Assembly (NCBI GenBank): GCA_016195915.1
Contig: JACPYS010000055.1
Span: 1-64,000 of the forward strand
Reading direction: 5' to 3'
Source: Betaproteobacteria bacterium
GTDB taxonomy: Bacteria > Pseudomonadota > Gammaproteobacteria > Burkholderiales > SG8-39
Length of the DNA: 64,000 nt
The notes beneath the pieces are model-generated. The model did no database searches. It was not told the origin of the DNA and was given only the letters and a program-made list of their open reading frames with translations. A program made the translations under genes and the position numbers. Shown here in pieces: positions 9,245-17,833 of the stretch (within the stretch, counting starts at the first letter, position 1; each line of letters opens with the position of its first letter).

Positions 9245-10216
9245 ATGAAGCGCCAAAAGACCCTGGTCTGCTTGTTCGGACTGTGCGCGCTCTTTGCCGC
9301 CGTGCCGGCGATGTCGCAGACCTACCCGAAGGGCGTGGTCAACATCGTCGTGGGTGCCACGCCCGGTGGCCCGACCGATTTTGTCGCGCGCATCGTCGCG
9401 CAGCAGCTGCAGGAACTCTGGGGGCAGTCGGTCCTGGTTGTGAACAAGCCCGGCGCGGGCGGCACGATTGCGGGCGACGCCGTGGCAAAGTCCGCGCCCG
9501 ACGGGCACACGATCGGGATTGAGACCACCACGCACGTAATCAACCCGACGCTGCGCGCGGCGACCATTCCGTACGACACTCCGAAGGATTTCGCGTATAT
9601 CACGCAGCTGGTCGGCCAGCACGTGGTGCTGGTCGCGAACGCCGCCGAGCCGTTCAATACCGTGAGGCAGATGATCGCGTATGCGAAATCGAATCCGGGG
9701 AAGCTGACCTACGCCTCGCCCACCGCCGGCACCGCTTCTCATCTGGCGGCCGAAATGCTCAAGAGCGAAGCCGGCATCGACATGGTGCACGTGCCCTACA
9801 AGGGCAGCGGCCCCGCGCAGACCGACCTCGTGGCCGGGCGCGTGGACGTCATGTTCGACGTCTACCACTCGGCGAAGCAGCTCGCCGAACAAGGCAAGCT
9901 CAAAATCATAGCGCTCGCGAGCGAGACCCAGCCGGACAACATCAAGGGCTATCCTCTCGTCTCCGATACGATCCCCGGGTTCAACGTGACGAGCTTCTTC
10001 GGGCTGGTCACGCGCGCCGGCACTCCGCGCCCGGTGATCGACAGGATCCAGGAGGATGCCGCGAGGGGAATCAGCAAGCCGGAGGTCAAGGCGCGGCTCG
10101 AGGGCGTCGGGATGAAGGTTCTTGGCACTACGCCGGCCCAATTCGAGGGTTTCGTGCGCGCCGAACTGGCCAAGTGGGCGAGGGTGATCCGGGCCGGCAA
10201 TATCAAGGCGGAATAG
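9245..10216 (+). CDS. Bug-family tripartite tricarboxylate transporter receptor
   Basis: This second Bug receptor has 323 residues: signal peptide MKRQKTLVCLFGLCALFAAVPAMSQ (20-residue hydrophobic core before AMSQ), then YPKGVVNIVVGATPGGPTD, VNKPGAGG, APDGHT and a VHVPYKG motif, all typical of the family. It follows the first receptor by 40 bp on the same strand but is clearly divergent from it, so it is not a recent duplicate. The ligand is unknown and no transporter membrane subunits are adjacent. The AtuA-like genes that follow are convergent. Confidence 0.9.
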   Translation: MKRQKTLVCLFGLCALFAAVPAMSQTYPKGVVNIVVGATPGGPTDFVARIVAQQLQELWGQSVLVVNKPGAGGTIAGDAVAKSAPDGHTIGIETTTHVINPTLRAATIPYDTPKDFAYITQLVGQHVVLVANAAEPFNTVRQMIAYAKSNPGKLTYASPTAGTASHLAAEMLKSEAGIDMVHVPYKGSGPAQTDLVAGRVDVMFDVYHSAKQLAEQGKLKIIALASETQPDNIKGYPLVSDTIPGFNVTSFFGLVTRAGTPRPVIDRIQEDAARGISKPEVKARLEGVGMKVLGTTPAQFEGFVRAELAKWARVIRAGNIKAE

Positions 10217-10246
10217 AGCGGGTGGGCAGCGTTGTCACCGCGCGCC

Positions 10247-10609
10247 TCAGGGCGCAAACCGAACGAACCGCTGCGGCACCTGCACCCGCATGCCGAGCAG
10301 GAGAAACGAGTTGCTCTTGCCGTGGCCGTCGACGTTGAGACTGCCGTTGACGCCGCCTTCGAGTACGTCTTCGATCACGAAGTTGAGCGCCGGCAACAGC
10401 GGCAGATCATAGCGCTTGACGCGCGTTGCGCCGCGATGCGCGAACAGTTCGAACACCCGCTGTTCGGTGAGCTGTTCGGCAATGACCGGATACGCATCGT
10501 TGTCATACGGCATCACGCTGATGTTGAGGCGGTTGCCCTTGTCGCCGGCGCGTGCGTGAGCGACACAGTGCAGCGGGACGCTCGCCAGAGTATCGTCGGA
10601 ACGGCTCAT
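10247..10609 (-). CDS. AtuA-like ferredoxin-fold protein (C-terminal domain encoded separately)
   Basis: The 120-residue product begins MSRSDDT and contains VPLHCVAHARAGDKGNRLNISVMPYD, the AtuA-like ferredoxin-fold signature with AR-x-GDKG-x-x-x-N. It ends with LNVDGHGKSNSFLLLGM. In many genomes this domain is fused to the C-terminus of AtuA/DUF1446 proteins. Here it is a separate gene whose ATG overlaps the TGA of the upstream AtuA-like gene by four bases, so the two are coupled and probably form one enzyme. The reaction is not established for this branch. Confidence 0.85.
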   Translation of the reverse strand: MSRSDDTLASVPLHCVAHARAGDKGNRLNISVMPYDNDAYPVIAEQLTEQRVFELFAHRGATRVKRYDLPLLPALNFVIEDVLEGGVNGSLNVDGHGKSNSFLLLGMRVQVPQRFVRFAP

Positions 10610-11988
10610 CGTGCAAGCTCCGCCGCAGTGAAAACCCGGCTTCCCGGCGCCAGATCGCCGGGGGGCATCAGGTAGGACTGCGTCCTGATGCGCGGCGTGG
10701 TGCGCCAGCGCACGCCGCCGCCGCCGGCGGGTCCGCAGCAGTACAGCGCCAGTACCTCGCGTGCGGCCTGGTCTGCGTCGTCCTGCGTGCGCGCCGATAC
10801 GGCGAGCCGAACGCGCACGTCGTCCGGGCTGCCACCCTCGTAAGTGCGCCATTTCGTGCCGCGGTCGCCATCATGCACGCTCGCGACACCGATCAGGTCG
10901 ACGCGCGGCTTGACCTCGAGCTTGCGCATGCGTAGGCGTTCAAGGAGTACTTCCGCCGCGGCGCGGGCGCGCGCAAGGCAGTTCGGTCCTGCGTAGGAGA
11001 TTTCGCCTTCCCCCATCCAGCCGCCGTCGAAGCACACCGTGGCCTTGACCTTTTCGGGCGCAGGGCCGCCGCGAACGCCGAGTACCTCGACCCGGTCGGT
11101 TGCGATCTCGCGCACGGATACCTGAGTGAAATCGAGTGTGACGTCGGGAGTGATGTAATTGGAAGGATCGTGGATCTCGTAGAGCAGCTGTTCCTTCACC
11201 ACCTGGGCATTCACGACCCCGCCCGTGCGCGCGGCCTTGGTGATTACGAGGCTCCCGTCGGACCCGACTTCCGCAATCGGAAAGCCGATATTCGCCGGGT
11301 CGGGGATGTCCTTGAAGCCGGGGTCGTAGTAGTAACCGCCGGTGATCTGCGCGCCGCACTCGAGCAGGTGGCCTGCCGTCGCGCCCACCGCAAGGCGCGC
11401 CCAATCGTCGAAACGCCAGCCGAAGTGATGAATCAGCGGCGCCAGGGCGAGCGAAGGATCTCCCGTCCGGCCGGTCACGACAATCTGGGCTCCCGACGCA
11501 AGCGCATCGACCATCGGACGCGCCGACAGGTAGGCGTTCGCGGAAACAATTTCGCCGTCTCCCGTGTCCAGCGCTGCGTCGGCCTCGTAGACCGGGAGGG
11601 AGGCGAGGTCGATGCGTTCGCGCACATCGTCGCCATGCACGACGCCGATCTTCAACTCCGGCATGCCCAGCCGCAACGCCAGCTGCGCGATCACCCGGGC
11701 AGCGCCGGGCGGGTTGGCCGCCCCGAAATTGCCGATGATCGGGATCGCGTGCCCGGCACATCGCTTCAGTATCGGCTCGAGCAGGCGCTCCAGCATGGGT
11801 TCGTATCCGCGCAAGGGATCGCGCCGTTTCTCGAGTTGTGCCAGCGCCACCGTGCGTTCCCCGAGCACCTCGAAAAACACTGCACAAGGGCCTCCCAATT
11901 CGATCAGCGTGTCGACCACCGGACCCGGTGCGTCCACCCGATCGCCGGAAAACCCCGCGCAGTTGCCTATTCGGAACATATCTGGCAC
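10606..11988 (-). CDS. AtuA/DUF1446-family acyclic terpene utilisation-like protein
   Basis: This 460-residue protein starts (V)PDMFRIGNCAGFSGDR, the conserved N-terminus of the DUF1446/AtuA family. It continues with NFGAANP, LSARPMVDALASGAQIVVTGRTGDPSLALAPLIHHFGW and AGHLLECGAQITGG. In Pseudomonas, AtuA belongs to acyclic terpene catabolism, but many homologues occur elsewhere with unknown substrates. No carboxylase (AtuC/AtuF) genes are nearby, so terpene use is not supported. The GTG at 11988 is chosen because a perfect GGAGG lies 7 bases upstream; a second possible ATG is three codons in. It is divergent from the metallo-beta-lactamase gene. Confidence 0.88.
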   Translation of the reverse strand: MPDMFRIGNCAGFSGDRVDAPGPVVDTLIELGGPCAVFFEVLGERTVALAQLEKRRDPLRGYEPMLERLLEPILKRCAGHAIPIIGNFGAANPPGAARVIAQLALRLGMPELKIGVVHGDDVRERIDLASLPVYEADAALDTGDGEIVSANAYLSARPMVDALASGAQIVVTGRTGDPSLALAPLIHHFGWRFDDWARLAVGATAGHLLECGAQITGGYYYDPGFKDIPDPANIGFPIAEVGSDGSLVITKAARTGGVVNAQVVKEQLLYEIHDPSNYITPDVTLDFTQVSVREIATDRVEVLGVRGGPAPEKVKATVCFDGGWMGEGEISYAGPNCLARARAAAEVLLERLRMRKLEVKPRVDLIGVASVHDGDRGTKWRTYEGGSPDDVRVRLAVSARTQDDADQAAREVLALYCCGPAGGGGVRWRTTPRIRTQSYLMPPGDLAPGSRVFTAAELAR

Positions 11989-12127
11989 GTTTTCACCTCC
12001 GAAGCTTGGTTTCTTGCTCCATTTCAGCCCGCTCGCGTGCGGGAGTCTGGCTTTCGCTTATCCGGTGACGCGCGCGCCGCTAGCCTTTATCCTAGATACC
12101 TGCGAAATTCGCACACGGGACGATCTG

Positions 12128-14317
12128 GTGGCAACTATAAGGAAAATTGCGGTCAGCACGGGCATCTTCTGGATTGAGGTGCCGGAGGCCGATTTGCGCG
12201 TGCTGTGCGGGTGCCCGGTCGACTCGGTCAAGCATCTGCTGCGCAGAGGGCTGATCGTGCCGATCGAGGTAAAGGGCGTCGCCAGCGAGACCGGACCGAA
12301 CGCGATCCTGCTCTCGGACCTCCCGATCCAGAACGGAAGGCTATGCAGCCACTCGGAGTTCCCGGTCCTGCAGATGCTCTACATGCAGGGCATGATCGTT
12401 CCGGGGCATCCGAACAACGTCGGGCTGCGGCCGATGCTCATCGGTGCGCGCGGGCAGGTGGACGCCCAGATGTCCTATATATACCGCGGGAACTACGGTC
12501 TGGTGTCCGCGGACGAGCTGGCGGCGGCGGGGATCGAGCGCGAGCAGGCCGACGAGCTGATGCGGATCAAGCTGGCGTTCGCCTTCGGCGTGATCCGTTC
12601 CACCGAGGAGCTGTTGCAGGCGGTTTACGTCGAGAACGCCCCGGCCGAGATCCGCAATGGGGTGTTCGTGCGCAGGCTGCGCACCAACGTATTCGAGTTT
12701 TCCTTCGCCGGGGAGCATGTCGAGGTCGACCTCAACCTGGCCCAGGAGCAGATCTTCGAGTGCCCGTACACGCTCGACATGCACCTGCTCGATCGGGAGT
12801 ACTTCGCGGTGGTGCACACCGGCGACGGCGACGGCTGGGACATGAACCGGCCGACGATGGGAAGCATTCTGTTGCATCAGGGCCACGTGTATGTCGTGGA
12901 CGCGGGGCCGAACATCGATTACGCGCTTACCGCGCTGGGAATCGGCATCAACGAGATCGACGGCATCTTCCACACCCATGGCCACGACGACCATTTGGCA
13001 GGTTTGACCTCGCTCACGCGCGGAGACCGGCGCATCGCCTATTACGCGGCGCCGATGGTGCGCGCTTCGGTGTTCAAGAAACTCGCTGCCGCGATGCAGT
13101 TCTCGGAGCGCGACCTCGACGAACTGTTCGACATCCGCGACCTGCGGATCGACGAATGGAACGACATCGAAGGGCTGGAGGTGCGGCCGATCATCTCGCC
13201 GCATCCGGTCGAAACCACCGTTTTCTACTTCAGGGTGAAATGGGAAGGCGGCTACCGCAGCTACGCGCATTTGGCGGACATCGCCTCGGTCCGGGTGATG
13301 CGCAACATGCTCGCCGCCGATGGCGCGCGCGCGGGAATCAACCCGGCCTGGATGACGAGGACGATCGAGGCCTACCGGGAGAAGGCCGACATCAAGAAGA
13401 TCGACATCGGCGGCGGGTTGATCCACGGCGAGGCGGAGGATTTTCGCGGCGATCCGTCCGGAAAACTTATTCTCGCCCATACCTCGAGGCGGCTCACCGA
13501 GAAGGAACGCACCATCGGATCGGGGGCGCCGTTCGGCACGGTGGACGTGCTGATCAAGGGGGTCTCCGACGTTTTCCGGCGCCGGGCATTCGAGTTTCTG
13601 CGCGACTATTTCCCGGACGTGCCGTTGCACCGCCTCCGCCACCTGATGAACTGCGAGATCGTGGTGTGCAACCCGGAAGTGCTGCTGATCCGCAGCGGGC
13701 AGGCCGTGGACAACGTCTATCTGGTGCTCAGCGGCACGGTCGAGATGCTTCGCCACGGCGTGGCGGGTGCGAGCCAGCTTTCGGCCGGTTCAGTCATCGG
13801 GGAGACCCCTGCGCTGCTCGGCACCGAGTGCGGCGAGACCTACCGCGCGGTGAGCTTCGTGCGCGCCCTCCGCCTCCCGGTCGACCTGTACCGTGACTTC
13901 GCGATGCACAGCACGCTTTACCCCCAGATCTTCCAGTCGCGCGACAAGCGGGAGGATCTGCGCCGCGCATGGCTGTTCGCGGACGGCGTGTCCTGCGTCA
14001 CGCTCAACCGGCTGGTGAATGCCGCGGACCACGCGCACTTTTCGCAAGACGAGGTCGTCGGGCTGCCGGAACGGGAGGTTCTGATTTTGCGCTCGGGACA
14101 CGCGCAGCACATTTCGGCCTCCCATCAGGTCGAGCCGCTCGCGGCCAGCAATCACTTCGGCGGGCTCGAGCTCTCCCCGGGCGCGGGACGCGGTGCCAGC
14201 GTGCGGTTTCTCGAATTGGCCCAGGCGTACCGCCTGCCGCTCGAGCTCGTCGCCGAATTGCCGGTGGTACGGTGGAAACTGATCGAGACCCACCGGCGCC
14301 GGTATCGAGGCCGCTAG
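12128..14317 (+). CDS. Metallo-beta-lactamase fold hydrolase fused to a cyclic-nucleotide-binding domain
   Basis: The product has about 729 residues from the GTG at 12128. The open frame extends further upstream, but only as a shadow of the antisense gene. The metallo-beta-lactamase domain carries HTHGHDDHLAGL with the metal-binding H284-x-H286-x-D288-H289; H359 and the H381/D384 pair are further candidate ligands. Residues about 500-610 form a cNMP-binding beta-barrel (LIRSGQAVDNVYLVLSGTVEML, then GSVIGETPALLG). The first 180 residues hold an uncharacterised region beginning with CGCPVDSVKHL. A regulatory nucleotide or haem-like ligand controlling a hydrolase is a reasonable inference. The ribosome-binding site is weak. 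The next gene begins 22 bp downstream. Confidence 0.8.
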   Translation: MATIRKIAVSTGIFWIEVPEADLRVLCGCPVDSVKHLLRRGLIVPIEVKGVASETGPNAILLSDLPIQNGRLCSHSEFPVLQMLYMQGMIVPGHPNNVGLRPMLIGARGQVDAQMSYIYRGNYGLVSADELAAAGIEREQADELMRIKLAFAFGVIRSTEELLQAVYVENAPAEIRNGVFVRRLRTNVFEFSFAGEHVEVDLNLAQEQIFECPYTLDMHLLDREYFAVVHTGDGDGWDMNRPTMGSILLHQGHVYVVDAGPNIDYALTALGIGINEIDGIFHTHGHDDHLAGLTSLTRGDRRIAYYAAPMVRASVFKKLAAAMQFSERDLDELFDIRDLRIDEWNDIEGLEVRPIISPHPVETTVFYFRVKWEGGYRSYAHLADIASVRVMRNMLAADGARAGINPAWMTRTIEAYREKADIKKIDIGGGLIHGEAEDFRGDPSGKLILAHTSRRLTEKERTIGSGAPFGTVDVLIKGVSDVFRRRAFEFLRDYFPDVPLHRLRHLMNCEIVVCNPEVLLIRSGQAVDNVYLVLSGTVEMLRHGVAGASQLSAGSVIGETPALLGTECGETYRAVSFVRALRLPVDLYRDFAMHSTLYPQIFQSRDKREDLRRAWLFADGVSCVTLNRLVNAADHAHFSQDEVVGLPEREVLILRSGHAQHISASHQVEPLAASNHFGGLELSPGAGRGASVRFLELAQAYRLPLELVAELPVVRWKLIETHRRRYRGR

Positions 14318-14339
14318 AGAACGAAATCCAAGGGGATCC

Positions 14340-14927
14340 ATGGACCGCACCAGCGAACGCACCCGCGAGATCGATGCCGCCGTCGCGGACATCCGGGTGA
14401 TAGAACAGCACGACGGCGTGACGCGCGAAAGTTTGGACAAGATCAAGCAGCGCCTGATTGCGCTCGCCGCACGCCCGGATCTGTTTACTGTCGCGGATTT
14501 TCCTCCGCCGGAGAAGGGCGGAAAGCGTTTCTCGTGCCTGTATCGGATATCCGAGGACGCGGACCACCGCTTTGCGCTGTATGCGAACTCGGCGCTCGGC
14601 GGGCATGGCACGCCCGCGCACAACCACACTACCTGGGCGGTGATCGTGGGCGTTACGGGCGAAGAACTGAACCGCTTTTACGACCGCACGAGCGAAGGCG
14701 GCGTGCGGGAAAAGGGCCAGTCCCTGGTGCGGCAGGGCTCGGGGGTGGCATTTATGCCCGACGATCTGCACTCCATTCACATGGACGCGCCGCTGCTGAA
14801 CTTCCACATGTACGGCCTGGCGCTCGAGCAGTTGCACCGGCGCGAGTTCTACCGGGCCGCTGAGAACAAGTGGGACATTTTCCCGCCGCACTCGGACATC
14901 CGCGAAGCGCGCGCGGGCCGCGCGTGA
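14340..14927 (+). CDS. Cysteine dioxygenase-like cupin (thiol dioxygenase)
   Basis: This 195-residue cupin resembles type I cysteine dioxygenases and related thiol dioxygenases, which oxidise a thiol to a sulfinate with a 3-His Fe(II) site. The candidate ligands are H94 and H96 in HNHTTWAV and H147 in LHSIHM. The family motif around the first pair is clear. Whether the substrate is cysteine, 3-mercaptopropionate or another thiol cannot be said. Its stop overlaps the GTG start of the rhodanese gene by four bases, so the two are coupled, suggesting that the sulfur product is passed on. A ribosome-binding site (AAGGGGAT) lies just upstream of the ATG. Confidence 0.85.
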   Translation: MDRTSERTREIDAAVADIRVIEQHDGVTRESLDKIKQRLIALAARPDLFTVADFPPPEKGGKRFSCLYRISEDADHRFALYANSALGGHGTPAHNHTTWAVIVGVTGEELNRFYDRTSEGGVREKGQSLVRQGSGVAFMPDDLHSIHMDAPLLNFHMYGLALEQLHRREFYRAAENKWDIFPPHSDIREARAGRA

Positions 14928-16531
14928 CCGGAAAGGTCTCGTTCACCGCGCTGCGCGGTTTGCTGGACGGGGGCGGCGAACTGGCGCTGCTTGACGTGCG
15001 CGAGCAGGGCGTGCATTACAAGGGCCATCCGTTCTTCGCCTGCTCGCTGCCGCTGTCGAAGCTCGAGATGATGATCGAGGATCTCGTGCCGCGGCCCAGC
15101 GCGCCGATCGTGCTGCTCGACGCGGGTAACGAGGGGCTCGCCGAGCGCGCCGCGGCAAAACTGGCACGACTCGGCTACACAGATTTCGCGATCCTGGAGG
15201 GCGGTTGCGCGCTCTGGCAGGCGAGCGGCGGCGAGTTGTTCAGCGGGGTCAATGTGCCTTCGAAGGCGTTCGGCGAGTTCGTCGAGCATCACTGCGACAC
15301 GCCGCGCATGCCGCCCGAGGAGTTGAAGCGGCTGGCAGGCAGCGGCAGGACGCTCGTGATCCTGGACTCGCGGCCGTACGAGGAGTACCACCGCATGAAC
15401 ATCCCGGGCGGCATCGACGTGCCGGGTGCCGAGCTGGCGTACCGCGTGCATGATCTTGCAGCCGATCCGGAGACGCTGGTGGTGGTGAACTGCGCGGGAC
15501 GCACGCGCAGCATCATCGGTTGCCAGTCGCTGCGCAATGCGGGAATTCCCAACGAGGTGATTGCATTGAAGGACGGCACCATGGGCTGGGAGCTTGCCGG
15601 CTTCGCATGCGAACGCGGCTCGACCCGCGTGGCGCCACCGCCATCTCCCGGCGGACGCGCGAAGGCGCGCGACGCAGCGGACCGGGTGGCAAAGCGCTTC
15701 GGCGTCAAGTTCGCCACGCGCAAGATGGTGCAGTCGTGGCAGGGCGACGCGGGCCGCACGCTTTACCTGCTGGATGTGCGCTCGCGCGAGGAGTTCGAGC
15801 AGGGCCATATCGCCGGATCACGCCACGCGGCCGGCGGGCAGGTGGTGCAGGCTGCGGATGAGTACGTCGGAGTGCGCAACGCGCGCGTCGTACTGATCGA
15901 TCCCGAGCGCGTTCGCTCCGTGATGACGGCCTCGTGGCTCAACCAGATGGGTTGGAACAATGTATTCGTACTCGAACCCGGGGGCGAGGACGGTTTCGCC
16001 GGCTGGGCGATCGAAAACGGGCCGCGCGAGCGGAGCATTTCCGGCTTCAGGCCGTGGCAGACGATCGCTGCTGCAACTGTCGCGGCGCGGCTTTCGCTTG
16101 GCGAGGCGGCGGTCGTTGATCTTTCGACCAGCCTGAAGTTTCGCGACCGGCACATTCCGGGCGCGTGGTGGGCGGTCCGGGCGAGGCTCGATGCGGCGCG
16201 TGCGCGAATCCCGGGGGCGGGGGCGATCGTGCTCACGTCGGAGGACGGCACGCTCGCGCACTTCACCGCGCCCGATGCCGCGGTGCTATGGCCCGAAGCG
16301 GAAGTGCGTGTGCTCGAAGGCGGAAACGCAACGTGGTTTGCAGCCAACCACGCCATCGAATCGGGCATCGCGAATGCGACCACGTCGCTCGATGACGTCT
16401 GGTACAAGCCCTACGACCACGAGCACGGCAGCGATTACCGGAAGCACGCGCGTGAATACCTGAGCTGGGAGGTCGCGTTGGTGGACCAGATCAAGCGCGA
16501 ACCGAGCGTGCGGTTCCGGGCCTACGACTGA
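14924..16531 (+). CDS. Four-domain rhodanese-like sulfurtransferase
   Basis: The 535-residue protein contains four consecutive rhodanese-like repeats, at about residues 5-110, 125-235, 265-375 and 395-505. Each has an LLDVRE/LDSRPYEEY/LLDVRSREEFEQGHI/VDLSTSLKFRDRHIPGA element. Only the second has an active-site cysteine (C190 in VVNCAGRTRSI). The equivalent loops of repeats 1, 3 and 4 read LDAGNEG, LIDPERVRS and LTSEDGT and lack cysteine. It starts with a GTG overlapping the stop of the cupin gene. Known rhodaneses transfer sulfane sulfur; repeats without cysteine usually have structural or binding roles. It ends 6 bp from the convergent arfB. Confidence 0.9.
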   Translation: MTGKVSFTALRGLLDGGGELALLDVREQGVHYKGHPFFACSLPLSKLEMMIEDLVPRPSAPIVLLDAGNEGLAERAAAKLARLGYTDFAILEGGCALWQASGGELFSGVNVPSKAFGEFVEHHCDTPRMPPEELKRLAGSGRTLVILDSRPYEEYHRMNIPGGIDVPGAELAYRVHDLAADPETLVVVNCAGRTRSIIGCQSLRNAGIPNEVIALKDGTMGWELAGFACERGSTRVAPPPSPGGRAKARDAADRVAKRFGVKFATRKMVQSWQGDAGRTLYLLDVRSREEFEQGHIAGSRHAAGGQVVQAADEYVGVRNARVVLIDPERVRSVMTASWLNQMGWNNVFVLEPGGEDGFAGWAIENGPRERSISGFRPWQTIAAATVAARLSLGEAAVVDLSTSLKFRDRHIPGAWWAVRARLDAARARIPGAGAIVLTSEDGTLAHFTAPDAAVLWPEAEVRVLEGGNATWFAANHAIESGIANATTSLDDVWYKPYDHEHGSDYRKHAREYLSWEVALVDQIKREPSVRFRAYD

Positions 16532-16537
16532 CGCGAT

Positions 16538-16939
16538 TCATCCATCGGTGACCTTGCTTCGCAGGGTCTTGATTTTTCCCCTCAGGATCTTGCCCTCGAG
16601 CCGGCGCTTCTTCGCCGCGCGGCTCGGCTTGGTCGGCCTGCGGGGTTTGGGTGGCGCCGCCACGCTGTTCACCAAATCGCTCAGGCGCGCGAGCGCAGCG
16701 TCGCGATTCATTTCCTGGCTGCGGTGCTGCTGCGACTTGATGATGATCACGCCGTCGCTGGTGACGCGCTGATCCTTCAGTGCCAGCAGCCGCGCCTTTA
16801 CAGCCGCCGGCAGCGAGGAGGCGCGAGTGTCGAAGCGCAGGTGGATCGCGCTCGAGACCTTGTTGACGTTCTGGCCGCCCGCGCCCGAGGAGCGCACGGC
16901 GGAGATCTCGACGTCGGTTTCACGGATGACTAGTTTCAC
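16538..16939 (-). CDS. arfB: Alternative ribosome-rescue factor / peptidyl-tRNA hydrolase ArfB (YaeJ)
   Basis: The 133-residue protein has the class I release-factor catalytic GGQ in RSSGAGGQNVNKVSSAIHLRF (residues 17 onward) without the codon-recognition domains of RF1/RF2. It ends in the long basic C-terminal tail (KKRRLEGKILRGKIKTLRSK) that enters the empty mRNA channel of stalled ribosomes. Length matches ArfB. It acts on non-stop complexes by hydrolysing peptidyl-tRNA. It stands alone, convergent with the rhodanese gene. The 234 bp behind its start contain no recognised gene. Confidence 0.95.
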   Translation of the reverse strand: MKLVIRETDVEISAVRSSGAGGQNVNKVSSAIHLRFDTRASSLPAAVKARLLALKDQRVTSDGVIIIKSQQHRSQEMNRDAALARLSDLVNSVAAPPKPRRPTKPSRAAKKRRLEGKILRGKIKTLRSKVTDG

Positions 16940-17173
16940 GGCACGATTAAACCAGAGAAAGCGACGCGCAGCATGTTAGGCAGTGGGACTGCGCAAGCGC
17001 ACGTCGTTGCCGCCTCCTCCAGGGTTTCCCGGTAGCGCCGGCAATCCGGCTCGGCGTGGAAACAAGCCGCGCGATTGTTACCGCGTTGGAAGATGTGCAG
17101 GGCTGCCCCGATACAACAATTCGGGGAAGACGGGCGCTGACGCTGTTCTTATGTCGGGATGCGTGGCGGTACG

Positions 17174-17521
17174 TTAGCGTGACTGAGACGGGGATGCCTC
17201 AATTCGTCCCTTGTCGCTTGTCAAGGCGCTAAATATCTGCGCATTGGGGCAAAAGGTATTTCCCCCTTCGATTTTTCCGGCGAGCCATTGTTCGCACACG
17301 TCCTCGGCATGACATTTCTGGCAGCGGCTGCGGATGTCCTCGAAAATGGCCTCCTTGTCACCCCGCGCCGCGATGTCGGGGTCCACGCCGGCACCCATCA
17401 ACATGCGCATCATGCGCCTTTCTGAGCTGGCCCCCAGGTATCTTGCAAACCATACGAGGAGGGCGACAATTACCGCCGCCATGACTAGGGCGACGCTGAT
17501 CTCGAACAGAGTAGGGCTCAT
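17174..17521 (-). CDS. Small membrane protein with DUF6455-like cysteine-rich domain
   Basis: The 115-residue product has one N-terminal membrane segment (about residues 7-27, FEISVALVMAAVIVALLVWF) and a soluble part resembling DUF6455. That part has MLMGAGVDPD, then C67-x-x-C70, C76 and a later FC91PNA. Four cysteines could bind a metal or haem-like cofactor or form a redox pair. The function of the domain is unknown. The start at 17521 is chosen because GGAG lies 9 bases upstream, and a longer frame would not begin with the membrane segment. An FNR-like box lies 86 bp upstream, suggesting induction at low oxygen. Confidence 0.7.
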   Translation of the reverse strand: MSPTLFEISVALVMAAVIVALLVWFARYLGASSERRMMRMLMGAGVDPDIAARGDKEAIFEDIRSRCQKCHAEDVCEQWLAGKIEGGNTFCPNAQIFSALTSDKGRIEASPSQSR

Positions 17522-17570
17522 GGTTCCGTTCTCCTGTTGCACGCCTAGCAACCTGATCATTCGCGAGCGG

Positions 17571-17614
17571 ATAGTAGTACCAGCCAACGCGTAGCTGACT
17601 TTGACCTGGATCAA
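17571..17614 (-). promoter_or_regulatory. FNR/Anr-like box and -10 of the cysteine-rich membrane protein gene
   Basis: TTGACCTGGATCAA (17601-17614) matches the FNR-type half-site pattern TTGAY-N4-RTCAA. On the minus strand TACTAT (17576-17571) follows about 34 bp from the box centre. A start near 17564 would place the box near -43.5, close to the class II position of -41.5. The remainder of the gap 17522-17833 holds no recognisable gene. Confidence 0.5.
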
Positions 17615-17833
17615 GTTCCGCTTTGTTTACGGAGTCAGTCAGGTGGACTGCTGCGTCGCAACCGGGGAGATCGAGAAGGCGACGGCCGCCTTCGATAGAA
17701 GGGTGCAGTTCGCGCCGCTTTTCGCCCAATACACTTGCGAGCGTCCGCGGGAGGCCTTCGGAAATTTTCAGGGTAGTCGTCACAATCGCTCCAGACGGAT
17801 TCGTGTGAAAATCAGTTCCGGCATCGCTGCGCT

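Noticed and set aside
11612..12127. Extended N-terminus of the metallo-beta-lactamase protein
   Set aside because: This part is the antisense shadow of the AtuA-like gene in GC-rich DNA and shows no homology-like pattern.
17522..17833. Small genes in the gap behind the cysteine-rich membrane protein
   Set aside because: Open frames exist on both strands but have no recognisable motif or ribosome-binding site; the FNR-like box is the only supported feature.
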